Notes under the pieces: model-generated
Seen by the model: the letters and a program-made list of their open reading frames with translations, nothing else
What the model was told of the DNA's origin: nothing
The model's database searches: none
In this document: piece by piece, positions 1 through 9,283 of the stretch
How the letters are laid out: every line of letters begins with the position of its first letter
How positions within the stretch are numbered: the first letter of the stretch is position 1
Made by a program: the position numbers and the translations under genes
Assembly (NCBI GenBank): GCA_937866945.1
Contig: CALMKU010000260.1
Span: forward strand, 1-47,849
Direction of reading: 5' to 3'
Source: an uncultured Tolumonas sp.
GTDB taxonomy: Bacteria; Pseudomonadota; Gammaproteobacteria; Enterobacterales; Aeromonadaceae
DNA length: 47,849 bases

Positions 1-40
1 GTAATAGTTCCAGCAGTTCTTCGATACGGTGACATTGCAT
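1..40 (-). CDS. yihD: YihD-like protein (DUF1040), N-terminal fragment cut by window edge
   Basis: Only the first 13 codons are inside the window. They read MQCHRIEELLELL, which resembles the start of E. coli YihD (MKCKRLNEVIELL as I recall it). A good ribosome binding site (AGGAGA) lies just upstream of the ATG at 40. YihD is a small protein of unknown function. The assignment rests on a short stretch, so it is tentative; the rest of the gene would lie to the left of the window. Confidence 0.5.
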   Translation of the reverse strand, partial: MQCHRIEELLELL

Positions 41-91
41 GGTGTTTCTCCTGATCACAGAAAAATAGTATTCATAAGCTATGTTTATAGC

Positions 92-1123
92 TTACCAACA
101 ACTCACTGTCTGGTATAGCTGCCGGTAGTTGCGGCGCTGACAGTCTAAACCTCGCGACCACCAGGCAAATAGCCCGCGCAAGCCATAATCAAAACGCCCG
201 GCCAGACGACACCATATCACGACACGTTTAACATCGCGGCGGCTGATTTTGACATTATGACCTTGCAGATAATCGTCAGATTGCTGAATTTTTTGCAGAG
301 TCAGCACGGCCATACCCAGCGCCCACAGACAGAACTGCCGAAGCCCCTGCTCTTCGGCCGGTAAGGCCAGCGTATAATCGAGTGCGTCTTGCAGATGCCC
401 ATGTGCAATCGCCACCAGCTCTTTTCTGCAATCAATCAGTCGTGATTTATCTGTCGGAGGCCAGTTACCGTCCTTCTGATTCAGTGTCTGTGGCCACCAG
501 CAGACACCACGCCGGGCGTCGTCCCACACATCTTTAAGGATGTTGGTGAGTTGCAAACCTAAGCCAAAAGAAACAGAAAGTGCACTCAGTTCATCTTTTT
601 TCGACTGCAGCGAAGGGCGATATGCCATGAACAGCTCCGTCAGCAGTTCACCAACCACACCAGCCACTGCATAGCAGTAGTGATCTAACGCTGCTTGATC
701 TTCCAAACCACGCGGAGAGGCAATCTGCTGGTAATGTGTCATTCCCCTGCTCATGATGGTTACACCGCGCAACAGGATCTGTTGAACCTGTACAGGAAAT
801 TGCCGGTAATGGGCAATCACCGAGGGCGTTTGTGCGATCAACTCATGTTCTGCCGGGGATGTTCCATCAGAAAGCAGCGGAGCCAGTTGGTCACGAAATA
901 ACTCCGTGGGTTGCTGGCCAGCAAGCACATCCAGAAATAGCTGGATAAAACGGGTTTTAGCATCACACGGCAGTGAGGGTTCATCTTCAATCGTGTCAGC
1001 GATCCGGCACAACAAATAAGCATTACCCACCCAATCCACTAAGGGCTCTGGTAATTGGGGTATAGTCAGTGCAAAGGTACGGGAAACTTTAGCCAGTAAT
1101 TCGGCTTGTAACGGTTCGGTCAT
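92..1123 (-). CDS. Squalene/phytoene synthase family protein (squalene-synthase type)
   Basis: 343 residues of the all-helical trans-isoprenyl diphosphate synthase fold that joins two prenyl diphosphates head to head. Both aspartate-rich metal-binding motifs are present: D43-T-I-E-D47 and D198-V-W-D-D202 within NILKDVWDD. The N-terminal SRTFALTIPQLP and the central YCYAVAGVVGELLTELF are closer to squalene synthase (FPP to squalene) than to phytoene synthase. The length fits bacterial members, which lack the C-terminal membrane anchor of the eukaryotic enzyme. No hopanoid or carotenoid gene (hpnC/D/E, shc, crtI) is adjacent, so the final product is unknown. The gene is divergent from ubiD and points toward the yihD-like gene. 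No strong ribosome binding site is seen; the start was chosen because the conserved N-terminus follows directly. Family assignment is firm, exact product is not. Confidence 0.85.
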   Translation of the reverse strand: MTEPLQAELLAKVSRTFALTIPQLPEPLVDWVGNAYLLCRIADTIEDEPSLPCDAKTRFIQLFLDVLAGQQPTELFRDQLAPLLSDGTSPAEHELIAQTPSVIAHYRQFPVQVQQILLRGVTIMSRGMTHYQQIASPRGLEDQAALDHYCYAVAGVVGELLTELFMAYRPSLQSKKDELSALSVSFGLGLQLTNILKDVWDDARRGVCWWPQTLNQKDGNWPPTDKSRLIDCRKELVAIAHGHLQDALDYTLALPAEEQGLRQFCLWALGMAVLTLQKIQQSDDYLQGHNVKISRRDVKRVVIWCRLAGRFDYGLRGLFAWWSRGLDCQRRNYRQLYQTVSCW

Positions 1124-1148
1124 CGGATCGATTCTGAAGATTTGCCGG

Positions 1149-1215
1149 CAGTGATGAGTTTATCACTGATTGGTACGCTTCGCAGCAAGCCAAACCGGAG
1201 AACTGTTCGTATAAT
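1149..1215 (+). promoter_or_regulatory. Upstream region of ubiD with a dyad and a TATAAT box
   Basis: A perfect 7-bp inverted repeat (CAGTGAT at 1149-1155, ATCACTG at 1162-1168, spacer 6) is followed by a consensus -10 hexamer TATAAT at 1210-1215, about 30 bases before the ubiD start. No good -35 hexamer sits 17 bases upstream, so the promoter may need an activator or the match may be chance. The dyad resembles a CRP site, but its half-sites are 2 bp too far apart. Confidence 0.3.
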
Positions 1216-1244
1216 CAGTTCAATGTTCTTGACCGGTACCTGCT

Positions 1245-2714
1245 ATGAAATACCGTGACTTACGTGAATTTATTCAATTGCTGGAGCAGCGTGGACAGCT
1301 GAAACGCATCCGGCAGGAGATCGATCCTTATCTGGAAATGACGGAGATTGCAGACCGGACGTTACGGGCTCAGGGCCCTGCTCTGCTGTTTGAAAACCCG
1401 AAAGGTTCCCGCTATCCCGTATTAGCTAATTTGTTCGGTACGCCGGAACGGGTAGCCTGGGGCATGGGACAGAACAATGTCAGCGCGCTGCGCGATGTCG
1501 GCGAATGGATGGCGATGCTGAAAGAGCCGGAACCGCCGAAAGGGCTGCGTGATCTGTTTGAAAAACTGCCGCTATTTAAGCAGATCCTAAACATGCCGGT
1601 TAAGCGACTGAGCAAGGCCCCGTGCCAGGAAATTGTGCTGACCGGTGATGAGGTTGACCTGACCCAGTTACCGATTCAGCATTGCTGGCCGGGCGATGTC
1701 GCTCCCCTGGTGACTTGGGGACTGACCATCACCAAAGGGCCTTATAAAAAACGGCAGAATCTGGGCATCTACCGCCAGCAGCTCCTCGCAAAAAATAAGC
1801 TGATCATGCGCTGGCTCGATCATCGCGGCGGCGCCCTGGATTTCCGTGAATGGCAGGAAGCGCATCCGGGTGAACCATTCCCGGTGGTCGTCGCGCTGGG
1901 AGCCGATCCCGCAACCATTCTGGGTGCCGTGACACCAGTGCCGGATACATTATCGGAATATGCCTTTGCCGGTTTACTGCGCCAAAGCCGTACCGAAGTG
2001 GTCAAAGCCTTGAGCTGTGAGCTGGATGTGCCCGCTAGTGCGGAAATCGTACTGGAAGGCTATCTGGAGCCGGGAGAAATGGCACCGGAAGGGCCTTATG
2101 GCGATCACACCGGTTATTACAACGAAGTGGAAGAGTTTCCAGTCTTTACCATCACCCATATGACGATGCGTAAAGATGCCATCTATCACAGTACTTATAC
2201 CGGACGTCCGCCAGATGAACCCGCGATGCTGGGTGTGGCACTAAACGAAGTGTTTGTACCACTGCTGCGCAAACAATTCCCGGAGATCGTGGATTTTTAT
2301 CTGCCACCAGAAGGTTGTTCATATCGTCTGGCCGTTGTCACGATCAAAAAGCGTTACCCCGGCCATGCGAAGCGGGTCATGATGGGCGTATGGAGTTTCT
2401 TGCGGCAATTCATGTACACCAAGTTCGTCATCGTTTGTGACGATGATGTTAACGCACGTGACTGGAATGACGTAATATGGGCCATTACTACGCGCATGGA
2501 TCCAGCCAGAGATACTACGCTTATAGAAAATACGCCGATTGATTATCTGGACTTTGCCTCACCGGTGGCCGGTTTAGGTTCTAAAATGGGTCTGGATGCC
2601 ACGAACAAATGGCCAGGCGAAACACAGCGTGAATGGGGAACGCCTATTCATATGGACGAAGCGGTGAAACACCGTGTTGATGAACTCTGGGATTCGCTGG
2701 GTATTTTAGATTAG
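1245..2714 (+). CDS. ubiD: 4-hydroxy-3-polyprenylbenzoate decarboxylase UbiD
   Basis: 489 residues, close to the roughly 497 of E. coli UbiD, and collinear throughout. The family-typical start [15 protein letters not shown] is present, and so is the block around residues 286-325 with [18 protein letters not shown] and the YTGRPPDEP segment. UbiD removes the carboxyl group of 4-hydroxy-3-octaprenylbenzoate in ubiquinone synthesis, using prenylated FMN made by UbiX (known for the family; ubiX is not in this window). The neighbouring fre gene, 46 bases downstream on the same strand, encodes a flavin reductase, and the two probably form one transcript. The ATG start gives the full conserved N-terminus. 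Confidence 0.96.
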   Translation: MKYRDLREFIQLLEQRGQLKRIRQEIDPYLEMTEIADRTLRAQGPALLFENPKGSRYPVLANLFGTPERVAWGMGQNNVSALRDVGEWMAMLKEPEPPKGLRDLFEKLPLFKQILNMPVKRLSKAPCQEIVLTGDEVDLTQLPIQHCWPGDVAPLVTWGLTITKGPYKKRQNLGIYRQQLLAKNKLIMRWLDHRGGALDFREWQEAHPGEPFPVVVALGADPATILGAVTPVPDTLSEYAFAGLLRQSRTEVVKALSCELDVPASAEIVLEGYLEPGEMAPEGPYGDHTGYYNEVEEFPVFTITHMTMRKDAIYHSTYTGRPPDEPAMLGVALNEVFVPLLRKQFPEIVDFYLPPEGCSYRLAVVTIKKRYPGHAKRVMMGVWSFLRQFMYTKFVIVCDDDVNARDWNDVIWAITTRMDPARDTTLIENTPIDYLDFASPVAGLGSKMGLDATNKWPGETQREWGTPIHMDEAVKHRVDELWDSLGILD

Positions 2715-2760
2715 CACCATAACCCAGCCACTCTGAACGAACATTATTACGAGGAATGCT

Positions 2761-3459
2761 ATGGCACGCACTGTCTGTCATCTGGAAACTCTGCATGAGT
2801 GTGCGGAACACATCTGGCATGTTCGCTTGATCCCTGAGCAACAGATTGCTTATAAACCGGGGCAATATCTACAAGTGATCATGGGTGAAAAGGATCATCG
2901 CTCCTTCTCGATCGCCAGTTCGCCCAGCCGCGGCAATGTGCTGGAACTGCAGATCGGCGCCACACCCGGTAATAAATATCCGGGACAGGTGCTGGAAGCA
3001 TTACGCACTGACGGCAAAATCGAAATAGAAATGCCCTTGGGCAATGCCTATCTGCGCGAGCATTGCGAACGTCCGATATTGCTGATTGCCGGCGGCACAG
3101 GTTACAGCTATGCCCGCTCCATTTTGCAATATCTGGTGGATAGCAAAATGCCACGCCGCACCTATTTATACTGGGGTGTGCGCAACGCTGATCAGCTGTA
3201 TGAAGGCGAAGAAGTGTTGAACTGGGCCAGCGAATTTAAAGATCTGACCTTTGTGCCGGTAGTGCAATTCCCGGATGATGACTGGATGGGTCGTTCTGGT
3301 TTAGTGCATGAAGTCGTACTGAGCGATTTCCATTCGTTTGATCAGTTTGATATTTATGTCGCAGGACGTTTTGAAATGGCTGCGGTAGTGCGGGATGCCC
3401 TACGCCATCGCGGTATTAAAGAAGAACATCTGTTCGGTGATGCATTCCATCTGATCTAA
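2761..3459 (+). CDS. fre: NAD(P)H-flavin reductase Fre
   Basis: 232 residues, the usual length of Fre/LuxG-type reductases. The flavin-binding motif RSFSIASSP (residues 47-55) and the nucleotide-binding motif IAGGTGYSYARS (109-120) match the ferredoxin-NADP reductase fold. The enzyme reduces free FMN, FAD or riboflavin with NAD(P)H and releases reduced flavin to other proteins. Its position directly after ubiD suggests it could supply reduced flavin for the prenylated-FMN pathway; that link is my inference. A GAGGA ribosome binding site precedes the ATG. No frameshift or missing motif. Confidence 0.95.
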   Translation: MARTVCHLETLHECAEHIWHVRLIPEQQIAYKPGQYLQVIMGEKDHRSFSIASSPSRGNVLELQIGATPGNKYPGQVLEALRTDGKIEIEMPLGNAYLREHCERPILLIAGGTGYSYARSILQYLVDSKMPRRTYLYWGVRNADQLYEGEEVLNWASEFKDLTFVPVVQFPDDDWMGRSGLVHEVVLSDFHSFDQFDIYVAGRFEMAAVVRDALRHRGIKEEHLFGDAFHLI

Positions 3460-3468
3460 TCGGCGAAT

Positions 3469-3492
3469 GCGGGTTTCAATGCTGAGACCCGC
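3469..3492. terminator. Possible terminator between convergent fre and ubiK
   Basis: A 9-bp stem (GCGGGTTTC, 3469-3477, with GAGACCCGC, 3484-3492, one G-U pair, 6-base loop) lies between the stop codons of two convergent genes. There is no clear T run on either side, so the hairpin may act weakly or in both directions. Confidence 0.4.
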
Positions 3493-3510
3493 TTATCGCA
3501 GAACAATGAC

Positions 3511-3765
3511 TTAATCGCGCTCTGCCAACTGTTTTTCCAGCTGCTGCAGTTTCTCTTCCAACGACTGTAATTTTTCACGCGTGCGCAGCAACACTTTAGT
3601 CTGCACATCAAACTCTTCACGGCTCACCAGATCCAGTTTCATCAACTGCGTCTGCAGCACCTGTTTTACTTTTTTATCTACTTCTTCGCCCACGCTTTTT
3701 AGCCCCGGCGGTAACGCGGCCTGAATAGAGCGCGCCATTTCTTCAATTTTGTTCGGATTGATCAT
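3511..3765 (-). CDS. ubiK: Ubiquinone biosynthesis accessory factor UbiK (YqiC)
   Basis: 84 residues starting [16 protein letters not shown] chose the ATG at 3765 because an AGGAG ribosome binding site precedes it and the start matches YqiC; an in-frame upstream extension to 3846 has no such support and would overlap the recQ end. The C-terminal third ([21 protein letters not shown]) is a predicted coiled coil, as in the family. UbiK binds UbiJ and lipids and assists aerobic ubiquinone synthesis (known). It lies 53 bases after recQ on the same strand and faces ubiD-fre. Confidence 0.9.
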   Translation of the reverse strand: MINPNKIEEMARSIQAALPPGLKSVGEEVDKKVKQVLQTQLMKLDLVSREEFDVQTKVLLRTREKLQSLEEKLQQLEKQLAERD

Positions 3766-3818
3766 GCTGTTCTCCTCTGCATGCGGCGATTCTGCCGCAG
3801 GATGCGTCAACTTGCCAG

Positions 3819-5669
3819 CTACAGATCGGCATGTTCGCGGATACACTCCAAAAATGCTTCACCAAAGCGTTCTAACTTGCGATAACCCACGCCATTGATA
3901 GTTAATAAATCGGCTTCAGTGACTGGTTTAAATTGCGCCAATTCCAGCAAGGTTGCGTCATTAAAGACCACATACGGTGGAATACCCTCTTCTTCCGCCA
4001 GCTGCTTACGCAACTTGCGTAACTCACGGAACAAAGTGGCATCGTCACCCTGCGCCAATTCCAATTCGCGCCGACGGAGTTTTTTCGCCGATAATAATTC
4101 GGTTCTCGGTACCGCCAATTCTAGCGGTTGATCACCCCGTAACACCGGACGCGCCGCTTCGGTCAGCTGTAATACCAGATGGCGAGTGATGTTTTGTACC
4201 AGTAAGCCTTTATGGATCAACTGACGTAATACCGATAGCCAATATTCGTGCGACTGATCTTTGCCAATGCCGTAAGTCGTGAGTTTGTCATGACCCAACT
4301 CGCGGATACGCTGGCTTTGCGCACCGCGTAACACCTCAATCACATGGCCCATGCCATAACGCTGCCCGACCCGATAGACACATGACAGCGCTTTGCGCGC
4401 ATCATCTGTGCCATCATAGGTTTTCGGCGGGTCGAGACAAATATCGCAGTTACCACACGGCTCGGCGTGATATTCCCCGAAGTAATTGAGTAATACCTGA
4501 CGACGACAAGTTTGTGCCTCGGCAAACGCCGACATCAGGTTCAGCTTGAAGATCTCGACCTGTCGTTGCTCGGCATTTTCGTTGTTTTCCAGCAACCCTC
4601 TGACCCGTTCAATATCTGCGGGGTCAAATAACAATAAGGCTTCTGCCGGTAAGCCATCACGACCCGCGCGACCGGTTTCCTGATAATAGGCTTCGATGTT
4701 TTTCGGAATATCGTAATGCACCACAAAGCGTACGTTGGGTTTATCGATCCCCATACCAAATGCCACGGTAGCGACCACAATATCGAGATCATCGCGGATG
4801 AACGCATCTTGCACCGCCGCCCGCTGTTCACTAGGCAAACCGGCGTGATAACAAGCAGCCCGGTAGTTACGTACTTTCAGCAGATCGGCGACCTCTTCAG
4901 TACGTTTACGACTGGTGCAATAGATGATACCGCACTGACCAGCCTGCTTTTGCACATAATGCAGCAGTTGCTCTGAGGGTTTGAATTTTTCCACCAAGGT
5001 GTAACGAATATTCGGGCGATCAAAACTGGCCAAATGCACTAGTGGATCATTTAGCGCCAAGCGATTGAGAATATCCTGCCGGGTAGCATCGTCAGCCGTG
5101 GCAGTCAGTGCCACCAGCGGTATGTGCGGAAACAAATGACGAAGCCGACCCAGCTCGGCATATTCCGGGCGAAAATCATGCCCCCACTGTGAAATACAAT
5201 GCGCTTCGTCAATGGCAATTAATGCCAAGGGCATCTCTTGCAGCCGGGCTAAAAAATCCGGCAGTAAGATCCGTTCTGGCGCCACATACAACAGCTTCAA
5301 ATCGCCACGCCAAAGCTGGCCGTAGACCTCCATCAGTTCGTCACGCGCCAGACCGGAGTGTAATCCGGCAGCGGCCACGCCATTCGCACGCAATGCATCG
5401 ACCTGATCTTTGATCAAGGCAATCAGTGGTGAGACCACAATCGCCAATCCGGGACGTACCAGTGCCGGAATTTGGTAGCACAACGATTTGCCGCCACCGG
5501 TTGGCATGATGGCTAAAACATCTTTGCCAGCCACCAATTGTTCAATAACGGTATCTTGTCCCGGACGGAATGCCTGAAAGCCAAAAACCTCCCGCAGCAC
5601 GTCTAACGGCTGAGGATATGGAAGCGACTGCACTGAGGGCGTGTCCTGCATGGCGGAATTTAAAATCAT
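3819..5669 (-). CDS. recQ: ATP-dependent DNA helicase RecQ
   Basis: 616 residues (E. coli RecQ 609). Domain order: helicase domain 1 with Walker A MPTGGGKS (K61) and Walker B D154-E-A-H157; helicase domain 2 with [10 protein letters not shown]; the RecQ zinc-binding region with the cysteine pattern CRRQVLL...CGNCDIC; a winged-helix region; and a C-terminal HRDC domain ending in the helix-hairpin segment [16 protein letters not shown]. It unwinds DNA 3' to 5' in recombination and fork repair. The start at 5669 is the longest reading; an internal ATG at 5651 is also possible, and neither has a clear ribosome binding site. Probably co-transcribed with ubiK downstream. Confidence 0.97.
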   Translation of the reverse strand: MILNSAMQDTPSVQSLPYPQPLDVLREVFGFQAFRPGQDTVIEQLVAGKDVLAIMPTGGGKSLCYQIPALVRPGLAIVVSPLIALIKDQVDALRANGVAAAGLHSGLARDELMEVYGQLWRGDLKLLYVAPERILLPDFLARLQEMPLALIAIDEAHCISQWGHDFRPEYAELGRLRHLFPHIPLVALTATADDATRQDILNRLALNDPLVHLASFDRPNIRYTLVEKFKPSEQLLHYVQKQAGQCGIIYCTSRKRTEEVADLLKVRNYRAACYHAGLPSEQRAAVQDAFIRDDLDIVVATVAFGMGIDKPNVRFVVHYDIPKNIEAYYQETGRAGRDGLPAEALLLFDPADIERVRGLLENNENAEQRQVEIFKLNLMSAFAEAQTCRRQVLLNYFGEYHAEPCGNCDICLDPPKTYDGTDDARKALSCVYRVGQRYGMGHVIEVLRGAQSQRIRELGHDKLTTYGIGKDQSHEYWLSVLRQLIHKGLLVQNITRHLVLQLTEAARPVLRGDQPLELAVPRTELLSAKKLRRRELELAQGDDATLFRELRKLRKQLAEEEGIPPYVVFNDATLLELAQFKPVTEADLLTINGVGYRKLERFGEAFLECIREHADL

Positions 5670-5903
5670 GGCTACATTCTAATTAAGTGTGCCGTGCAGT
5701 GATACAGGCAGGAGAAAGTATCGCCGATCTGAATATTCATATAGTTGCATCGCATATATTTTTTTGAACAAAAAACACTCAGTTCTTATACTTATTTGTA
5801 ACTATACGTAACTTTTTTATTTCATATATACTTGACTCGCGTCAAAGTTTCCCCCGCCGTTGATTGCAATTGCGTTCCATACTATGAGCAGGGAGGAGTA
5901 CCT

Positions 5904-6437
5904 ATGGGCCAGACCACACCGATCCGCAGTGATGAACTGCTGCGGCAGCTAGAACACTTGCGGCATACCGCGCAAGATCCAAGCCTGTTGCTTTGGTTGC
6001 AACGGGAGCTGGAAGGCTATGATGCCAGCGATGAACTACCATGGTATCGCATCATGGAGTGTCGCCAACGCGGCCTGTTTATGCAACATGGCACCGCACA
6101 TCAGCAAACCAGCCAAATTAATGAAAAATGTTTGTGTCAGCGCGATATGGAACGTGTGCGTTTTTTACTGATCAGAGGCCCTCTGTCAAGCTATCTCGAC
6201 AGCCATAGCCCGACGCTGGAACGCTGGCCGGATACGTTGTTGCGGGAATACAGTCAGCATTTGATCCCGGAACATGTGTGCTTGTACGCTTGGAAAGAAC
6301 CCATCGCTTCAGTTCGGGAACATCTGTTGCTCGGTATTAGCAGCGTGTTACAGCAATATATTCCATCGATGAGCCGTGAGATGGAAAATCCGAACCGTTC
6401 ATTGCGATCATTACAACACCGTCAATGGTGGGTTTGA
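5904..6437 (+). CDS. AbiTii-domain-like protein, possible phage-defence factor
   Basis: 177 residues from the ATG at 5904, which is preceded by a strong GGGAGGAG site; the longer in-frame reading from 5832 lacks one. Residues 9-50 (helix, then WLQRELEGY at 31-39 and LPWYRIM at 45-51) resemble the AbiTii domain, found alone or at the N-terminus of abortive-infection and other defence proteins. The remaining part is helical and polar, with no recognised catalytic motif and no membrane segment. About 230 bases of AT-rich DNA separate it from divergent recQ, and no second defence gene or toxin partner is next to it. The domain call is from memory of the motif and is moderate; the role is inference. 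Confidence 0.55.
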   Translation: MGQTTPIRSDELLRQLEHLRHTAQDPSLLLWLQRELEGYDASDELPWYRIMECRQRGLFMQHGTAHQQTSQINEKCLCQRDMERVRFLLIRGPLSSYLDSHSPTLERWPDTLLREYSQHLIPEHVCLYAWKEPIASVREHLLLGISSVLQQYIPSMSREMENPNRSLRSLQHRQWWV

Positions 6438-6560
6438 TCCATTATATCTATTGAAAAAATAATAAATTAACCCCCTAACTGCAGTGGCTTATTTCCTGAT
6501 ATACCAGTCAGCTTCATTTGGTATATGCTCAATACCCATCTCTGCTTTCTATTAGTTGCT

Positions 6561-7439
6561 ATGAAATCATCAACCCAAGGTATGTTGTATGCCCTTACTG
6601 CTTTTCTAATCTGGGGTATTGCGCCACTTTATTTCAAACACATTGGTTTTGTTCCCGCCGAAGAGATTGTGACCCATCGTATTATCTGGTCGTGTCTGTT
6701 TCTGATCCTACTGGTTTGGTGGACTAAAACAGGCCGCCAAGTGCTGGATGTCTTTCATCATCCGCGTTATCTGGCGCTACTCATGCTAACAGCGGTGTTG
6801 ATTGCCGGTAATTGGCTGCTGTTTATCTGGGCCATCAATCATGATCATATGCTGGAATCCAGCCTCGGTTATTTCATCAACCCGTTACTGAATATTTTGC
6901 TGGGAATGCTGTTTTTAGGTGAAACCCTGCGCCGCTGGCAATGGCTGGCTGTCGCGCTCGCAGTTTCGGGTGTAATGTTGCAAATAATTACGCTCGGAGT
7001 GTTTCCCTGGATCGCACTCTCATTAGCCAGCAGCTTTGCGGTGTATGGCCTGATCCGAAAGAAAATTGCCGTCGATTCGCTGACCGGATTATTAGTGGAA
7101 ACGGTGATGTTAACACCGCTGGCGGCTTGGTATTTGTTCTTCCATGCAGACACGGCCACCAGCCACCTGAGTCAAAACCCCCTAGCATTGAATCTCTGGT
7201 TACTGGCGGCGGGGATCATCACCACAGTCCCGTTACTCTGCTTCACTGCGGGCGCTAAACGTCTGCGCCTGTCCACCATTGGCTTTTTTCAATATCTTGG
7301 CCCCAGCCTGATGTTTATCTTCGCTATCACCCTCTATCACGAACCGATTGTCTGGCAAAAATGGTTAACCTTCGCTCTCATTTGGTCAGCACTTGGTTTG
7401 TTCAGTTGGGATGCTCTGCGCCATAACCGTCAAAATTAA
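6561..7439 (+). CDS. rarD: EamA-type permease RarD
   Basis: 292 residues from the ATG at 6561 (304 if read from 6525). The shorter start matches E. coli RarD, whose N-terminus runs directly into the FLIWGIAPLYFK first helix. Strongly conserved blocks include GNWLLFIWAINH, MLESSLGYFINPL and LRLSTIGFFQYLGP. Ten hydrophobic segments fit the two EamA repeats. RarD was described as a chloramphenicol-sensitivity protein; its natural substrate is not settled. No clear ribosome binding site is seen for either start. The gene ends before the beta-glucoside operon and is probably transcribed alone. Confidence 0.92.
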   Translation: MKSSTQGMLYALTAFLIWGIAPLYFKHIGFVPAEEIVTHRIIWSCLFLILLVWWTKTGRQVLDVFHHPRYLALLMLTAVLIAGNWLLFIWAINHDHMLESSLGYFINPLLNILLGMLFLGETLRRWQWLAVALAVSGVMLQIITLGVFPWIALSLASSFAVYGLIRKKIAVDSLTGLLVETVMLTPLAAWYLFFHADTATSHLSQNPLALNLWLLAAGIITTVPLLCFTAGAKRLRLSTIGFFQYLGPSLMFIFAITLYHEPIVWQKWLTFALIWSALGLFSWDALRHNRQN

Positions 7440-7497
7440 GATCTGGTCACGATCTTGATCAGGAAATCACCTGATTCTGAGAGGCACATCATAAAAT

Positions 7498-7526
7498 TTA
7501 TAACCGGTTACAGATCTCCATATAGT
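7498..7526 (+). promoter_or_regulatory. Candidate promoter and LacI-family operator of the beta-glucoside PTS operon
   Basis: A perfect 10-bp palindrome TAACCGGTTA (7501-7510) has the central CG typical of LacI/GalR-family operators; I recall an AscG site with the same ACCGGT core. It lies between a -10-like TATAGT (7521-7526) and a weak -35-like TTATAA (7498-7503) spaced by 17 bases, a placement that would let a repressor block transcription. The LacI-family gene at 11467 is the obvious candidate to bind it. Not tested. Confidence 0.5.
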
Positions 7527-7567
7527 TAGCCTGCACACACCCCAAAAGGCCCATGGAGGGTTTAACT

Positions 7568-7873
7568 ATGAAAAAAATATTTCTTTGTTGCGCTGCTGGC
7601 ATGTCAACCAGCATGGTCGTCAACAAAATGAAACAAGCTGCCGCACAAAAAGGGTTAGAAACCGAAATTATTGCCGTCGCGATGGAAGAGTTTGATAACA
7701 CCCTGCCTAAATATGACTGTTGCCTGCTCGGGCCACAGATCAAATACAAATTCGATGAATTCAAGAAAAAAGCTGAAGCCGTCGGGAAACCGATCGCGGT
7801 GATCAACAGCATGGATTACGGCATGATGCGTGGCGATAAAATTCTCGCTGATGCACTGGCCATGATGGCTTAA
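7568..7873 (+). CDS. PTS cellobiose/beta-glucoside-type EIIB component
   Basis: 101 residues of the lactose/cellobiose-family EIIB (ChbB/CelA type). The phosphocysteine loop reads LCCAAGMSTSM; by alignment with ChbB the active cysteine is C8, the second of two adjacent cysteines. The start at 7568 is set by a GGAGGG site; an in-frame ATG at 7553 is too close to it. EIIB takes phosphate from EIIA and passes it to the sugar during EIIC-mediated uptake. First gene of EIIB-EIIC-EIIA-GH1. A close paralogue lies alone at 19160-19465. Confidence 0.92.
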   Translation: MKKIFLCCAAGMSTSMVVNKMKQAAAQKGLETEIIAVAMEEFDNTLPKYDCCLLGPQIKYKFDEFKKKAEAVGKPIAVINSMDYGMMRGDKILADALAMMA

Positions 7874-7941
7874 GAAATAAGACGGCGTAATAAGTTGTAG
7901 TCACTTTCTAACAACAACTCACTGTCTCTGGGAGACATGTT

Positions 7942-9252
7942 ATGTCTAATGCATTTTTTGATTTTATCGAAAACAAAATCAGCCCAATTGCCGCACAGGC
8001 CGGTACACAACGCCATATCATGGCGGTTCGTGATGGTTTTATCGGTGCGATGCCATTCATGATTGTAGGTTCGTTCCTACTCGTGTTTGCTTTCCCACCG
8101 TTCTCACCAGATACCACCTTTTTCCTCGGTCAGTGGTGGAATGCCATGTCCAAGGCCTATTTCAACGACATCATGACGCCGTTCAATATGTCGATGGGGA
8201 TCATGGCCTGTTATATCAGTGCGGGTATTGCCTATAACCTGGCACAAAGCTACAAACTGGACGCCTTCCCTTGTGCCATGCTGTCGCTGATGACCTTTCT
8301 GCTGATTGCTGCACCAATGAAAGATGGTTCATTGCCAGCAAACTTCTTGGGCGGTACCGGTATTTTCACCACCATCATTGTCGGTATTTATGTCACCGAA
8401 CTGATGCGTTTCCTGAAAATACGCAATATCGGTATCAAACTACCAGAACAGGTACCCGAAAAAATCCGTCAGTCGTTCAATCTGCTGATCCCGGCTTTGA
8501 TTGTGATCCTGACTATTTATCCGCTGAATCTGTTCATGCAACACCAGTTTGGCATGATCCTGCCAGATGCCATCATGGCGGTATTCAAGCCATTGATCTC
8601 TGCGGCGGACTCACTGCCTGCGATCCTGTTCGCGGTGTTCCTGTGCCACGTATTATGGTTTGCTGGTATCCATGGCGCGGCGATTGTTGGCGGTATTCTG
8701 GCACCATTCTATCTGGTGAATTTAGGCCTGAACCAGGCAGCACTGGCAGCTGGTCAGCCGTTACCTCACATTTTTGTTGAACCTTTCTGGTCATTTTTCA
8801 TTGTGTTAGGTGGCTCTGGCGCTACGTTGGGTTTAGTTCTGCTTTACATGGGAAGTAAATCAGCTCACCTGCGTTCAATCGGTAAGCTGGGTATCGTGCC
8901 TGCCATGTTTAACATCAACGAACCGGTTATTTTTGGTAGCCCAATCGTGATGAACCCTGTGCTGTTCTTCCCATTCATTGTTGCACCAATGGTCAACGCC
9001 ACCATCGCATGGTTCGCTGTTTCAGGCGACCTGATTGGTAAAGTGATCTCTCTGGTTCCTTGGACCGCACCAGCACCAATCGGCGCAGCATGGGGTGCCG
9101 GCTGGCAGATGGGCAATGGTTTGCTGGTTCTTGCACTGATTGTAATTGACCTGCTGATCTACCTGCCATTCTTCAAAGTGTATGAAAAACAACTGCTGGC
9201 TCAAGAAGCGGAAAACGAAGCAGACATGCATGCTCAGGCTGACGCAGCGTAA
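7942..9252 (+). CDS. PTS lactose/cellobiose-family EIIC permease
   Basis: 436 residues, close to ChbC/CelB length (about 450). Eight to ten hydrophobic segments are visible, and the conserved block FNINEPVIFGSPIVMNP (about 320-336) is typical of lactose/cellobiose EIIC. It forms the membrane channel that imports and releases a phosphorylated beta-linked disaccharide or glucoside. It begins 68 bases after EIIB and ends 31 bases before EIIA. The exact sugar cannot be read from the sequence; the GH1 enzyme points to beta-glucosides such as cellobiose, arbutin or salicin. Confidence 0.93.
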   Translation: MSNAFFDFIENKISPIAAQAGTQRHIMAVRDGFIGAMPFMIVGSFLLVFAFPPFSPDTTFFLGQWWNAMSKAYFNDIMTPFNMSMGIMACYISAGIAYNLAQSYKLDAFPCAMLSLMTFLLIAAPMKDGSLPANFLGGTGIFTTIIVGIYVTELMRFLKIRNIGIKLPEQVPEKIRQSFNLLIPALIVILTIYPLNLFMQHQFGMILPDAIMAVFKPLISAADSLPAILFAVFLCHVLWFAGIHGAAIVGGILAPFYLVNLGLNQAALAAGQPLPHIFVEPFWSFFIVLGGSGATLGLVLLYMGSKSAHLRSIGKLGIVPAMFNINEPVIFGSPIVMNPVLFFPFIVAPMVNATIAWFAVSGDLIGKVISLVPWTAPAPIGAAWGAGWQMGNGLLVLALIVIDLLIYLPFFKVYEKQLLAQEAENEADMHAQADAA

Positions 9253-9283
9253 TTAACAACCAATAAGAATAGGAAATTTGGCA

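Noticed and set aside
1149-1168. CRP site upstream of ubiD
   Set aside because: The half-sites GTGA/TCAC are separated by 8 bases instead of 6, so the match to CRP is not acceptable; kept only as an unassigned dyad.
8271-8780. 169-codon frame inside the EIIC gene
   Set aside because: Out-of-frame shadow of a conserved membrane protein; rich in His, Cys and Trp without domain structure.
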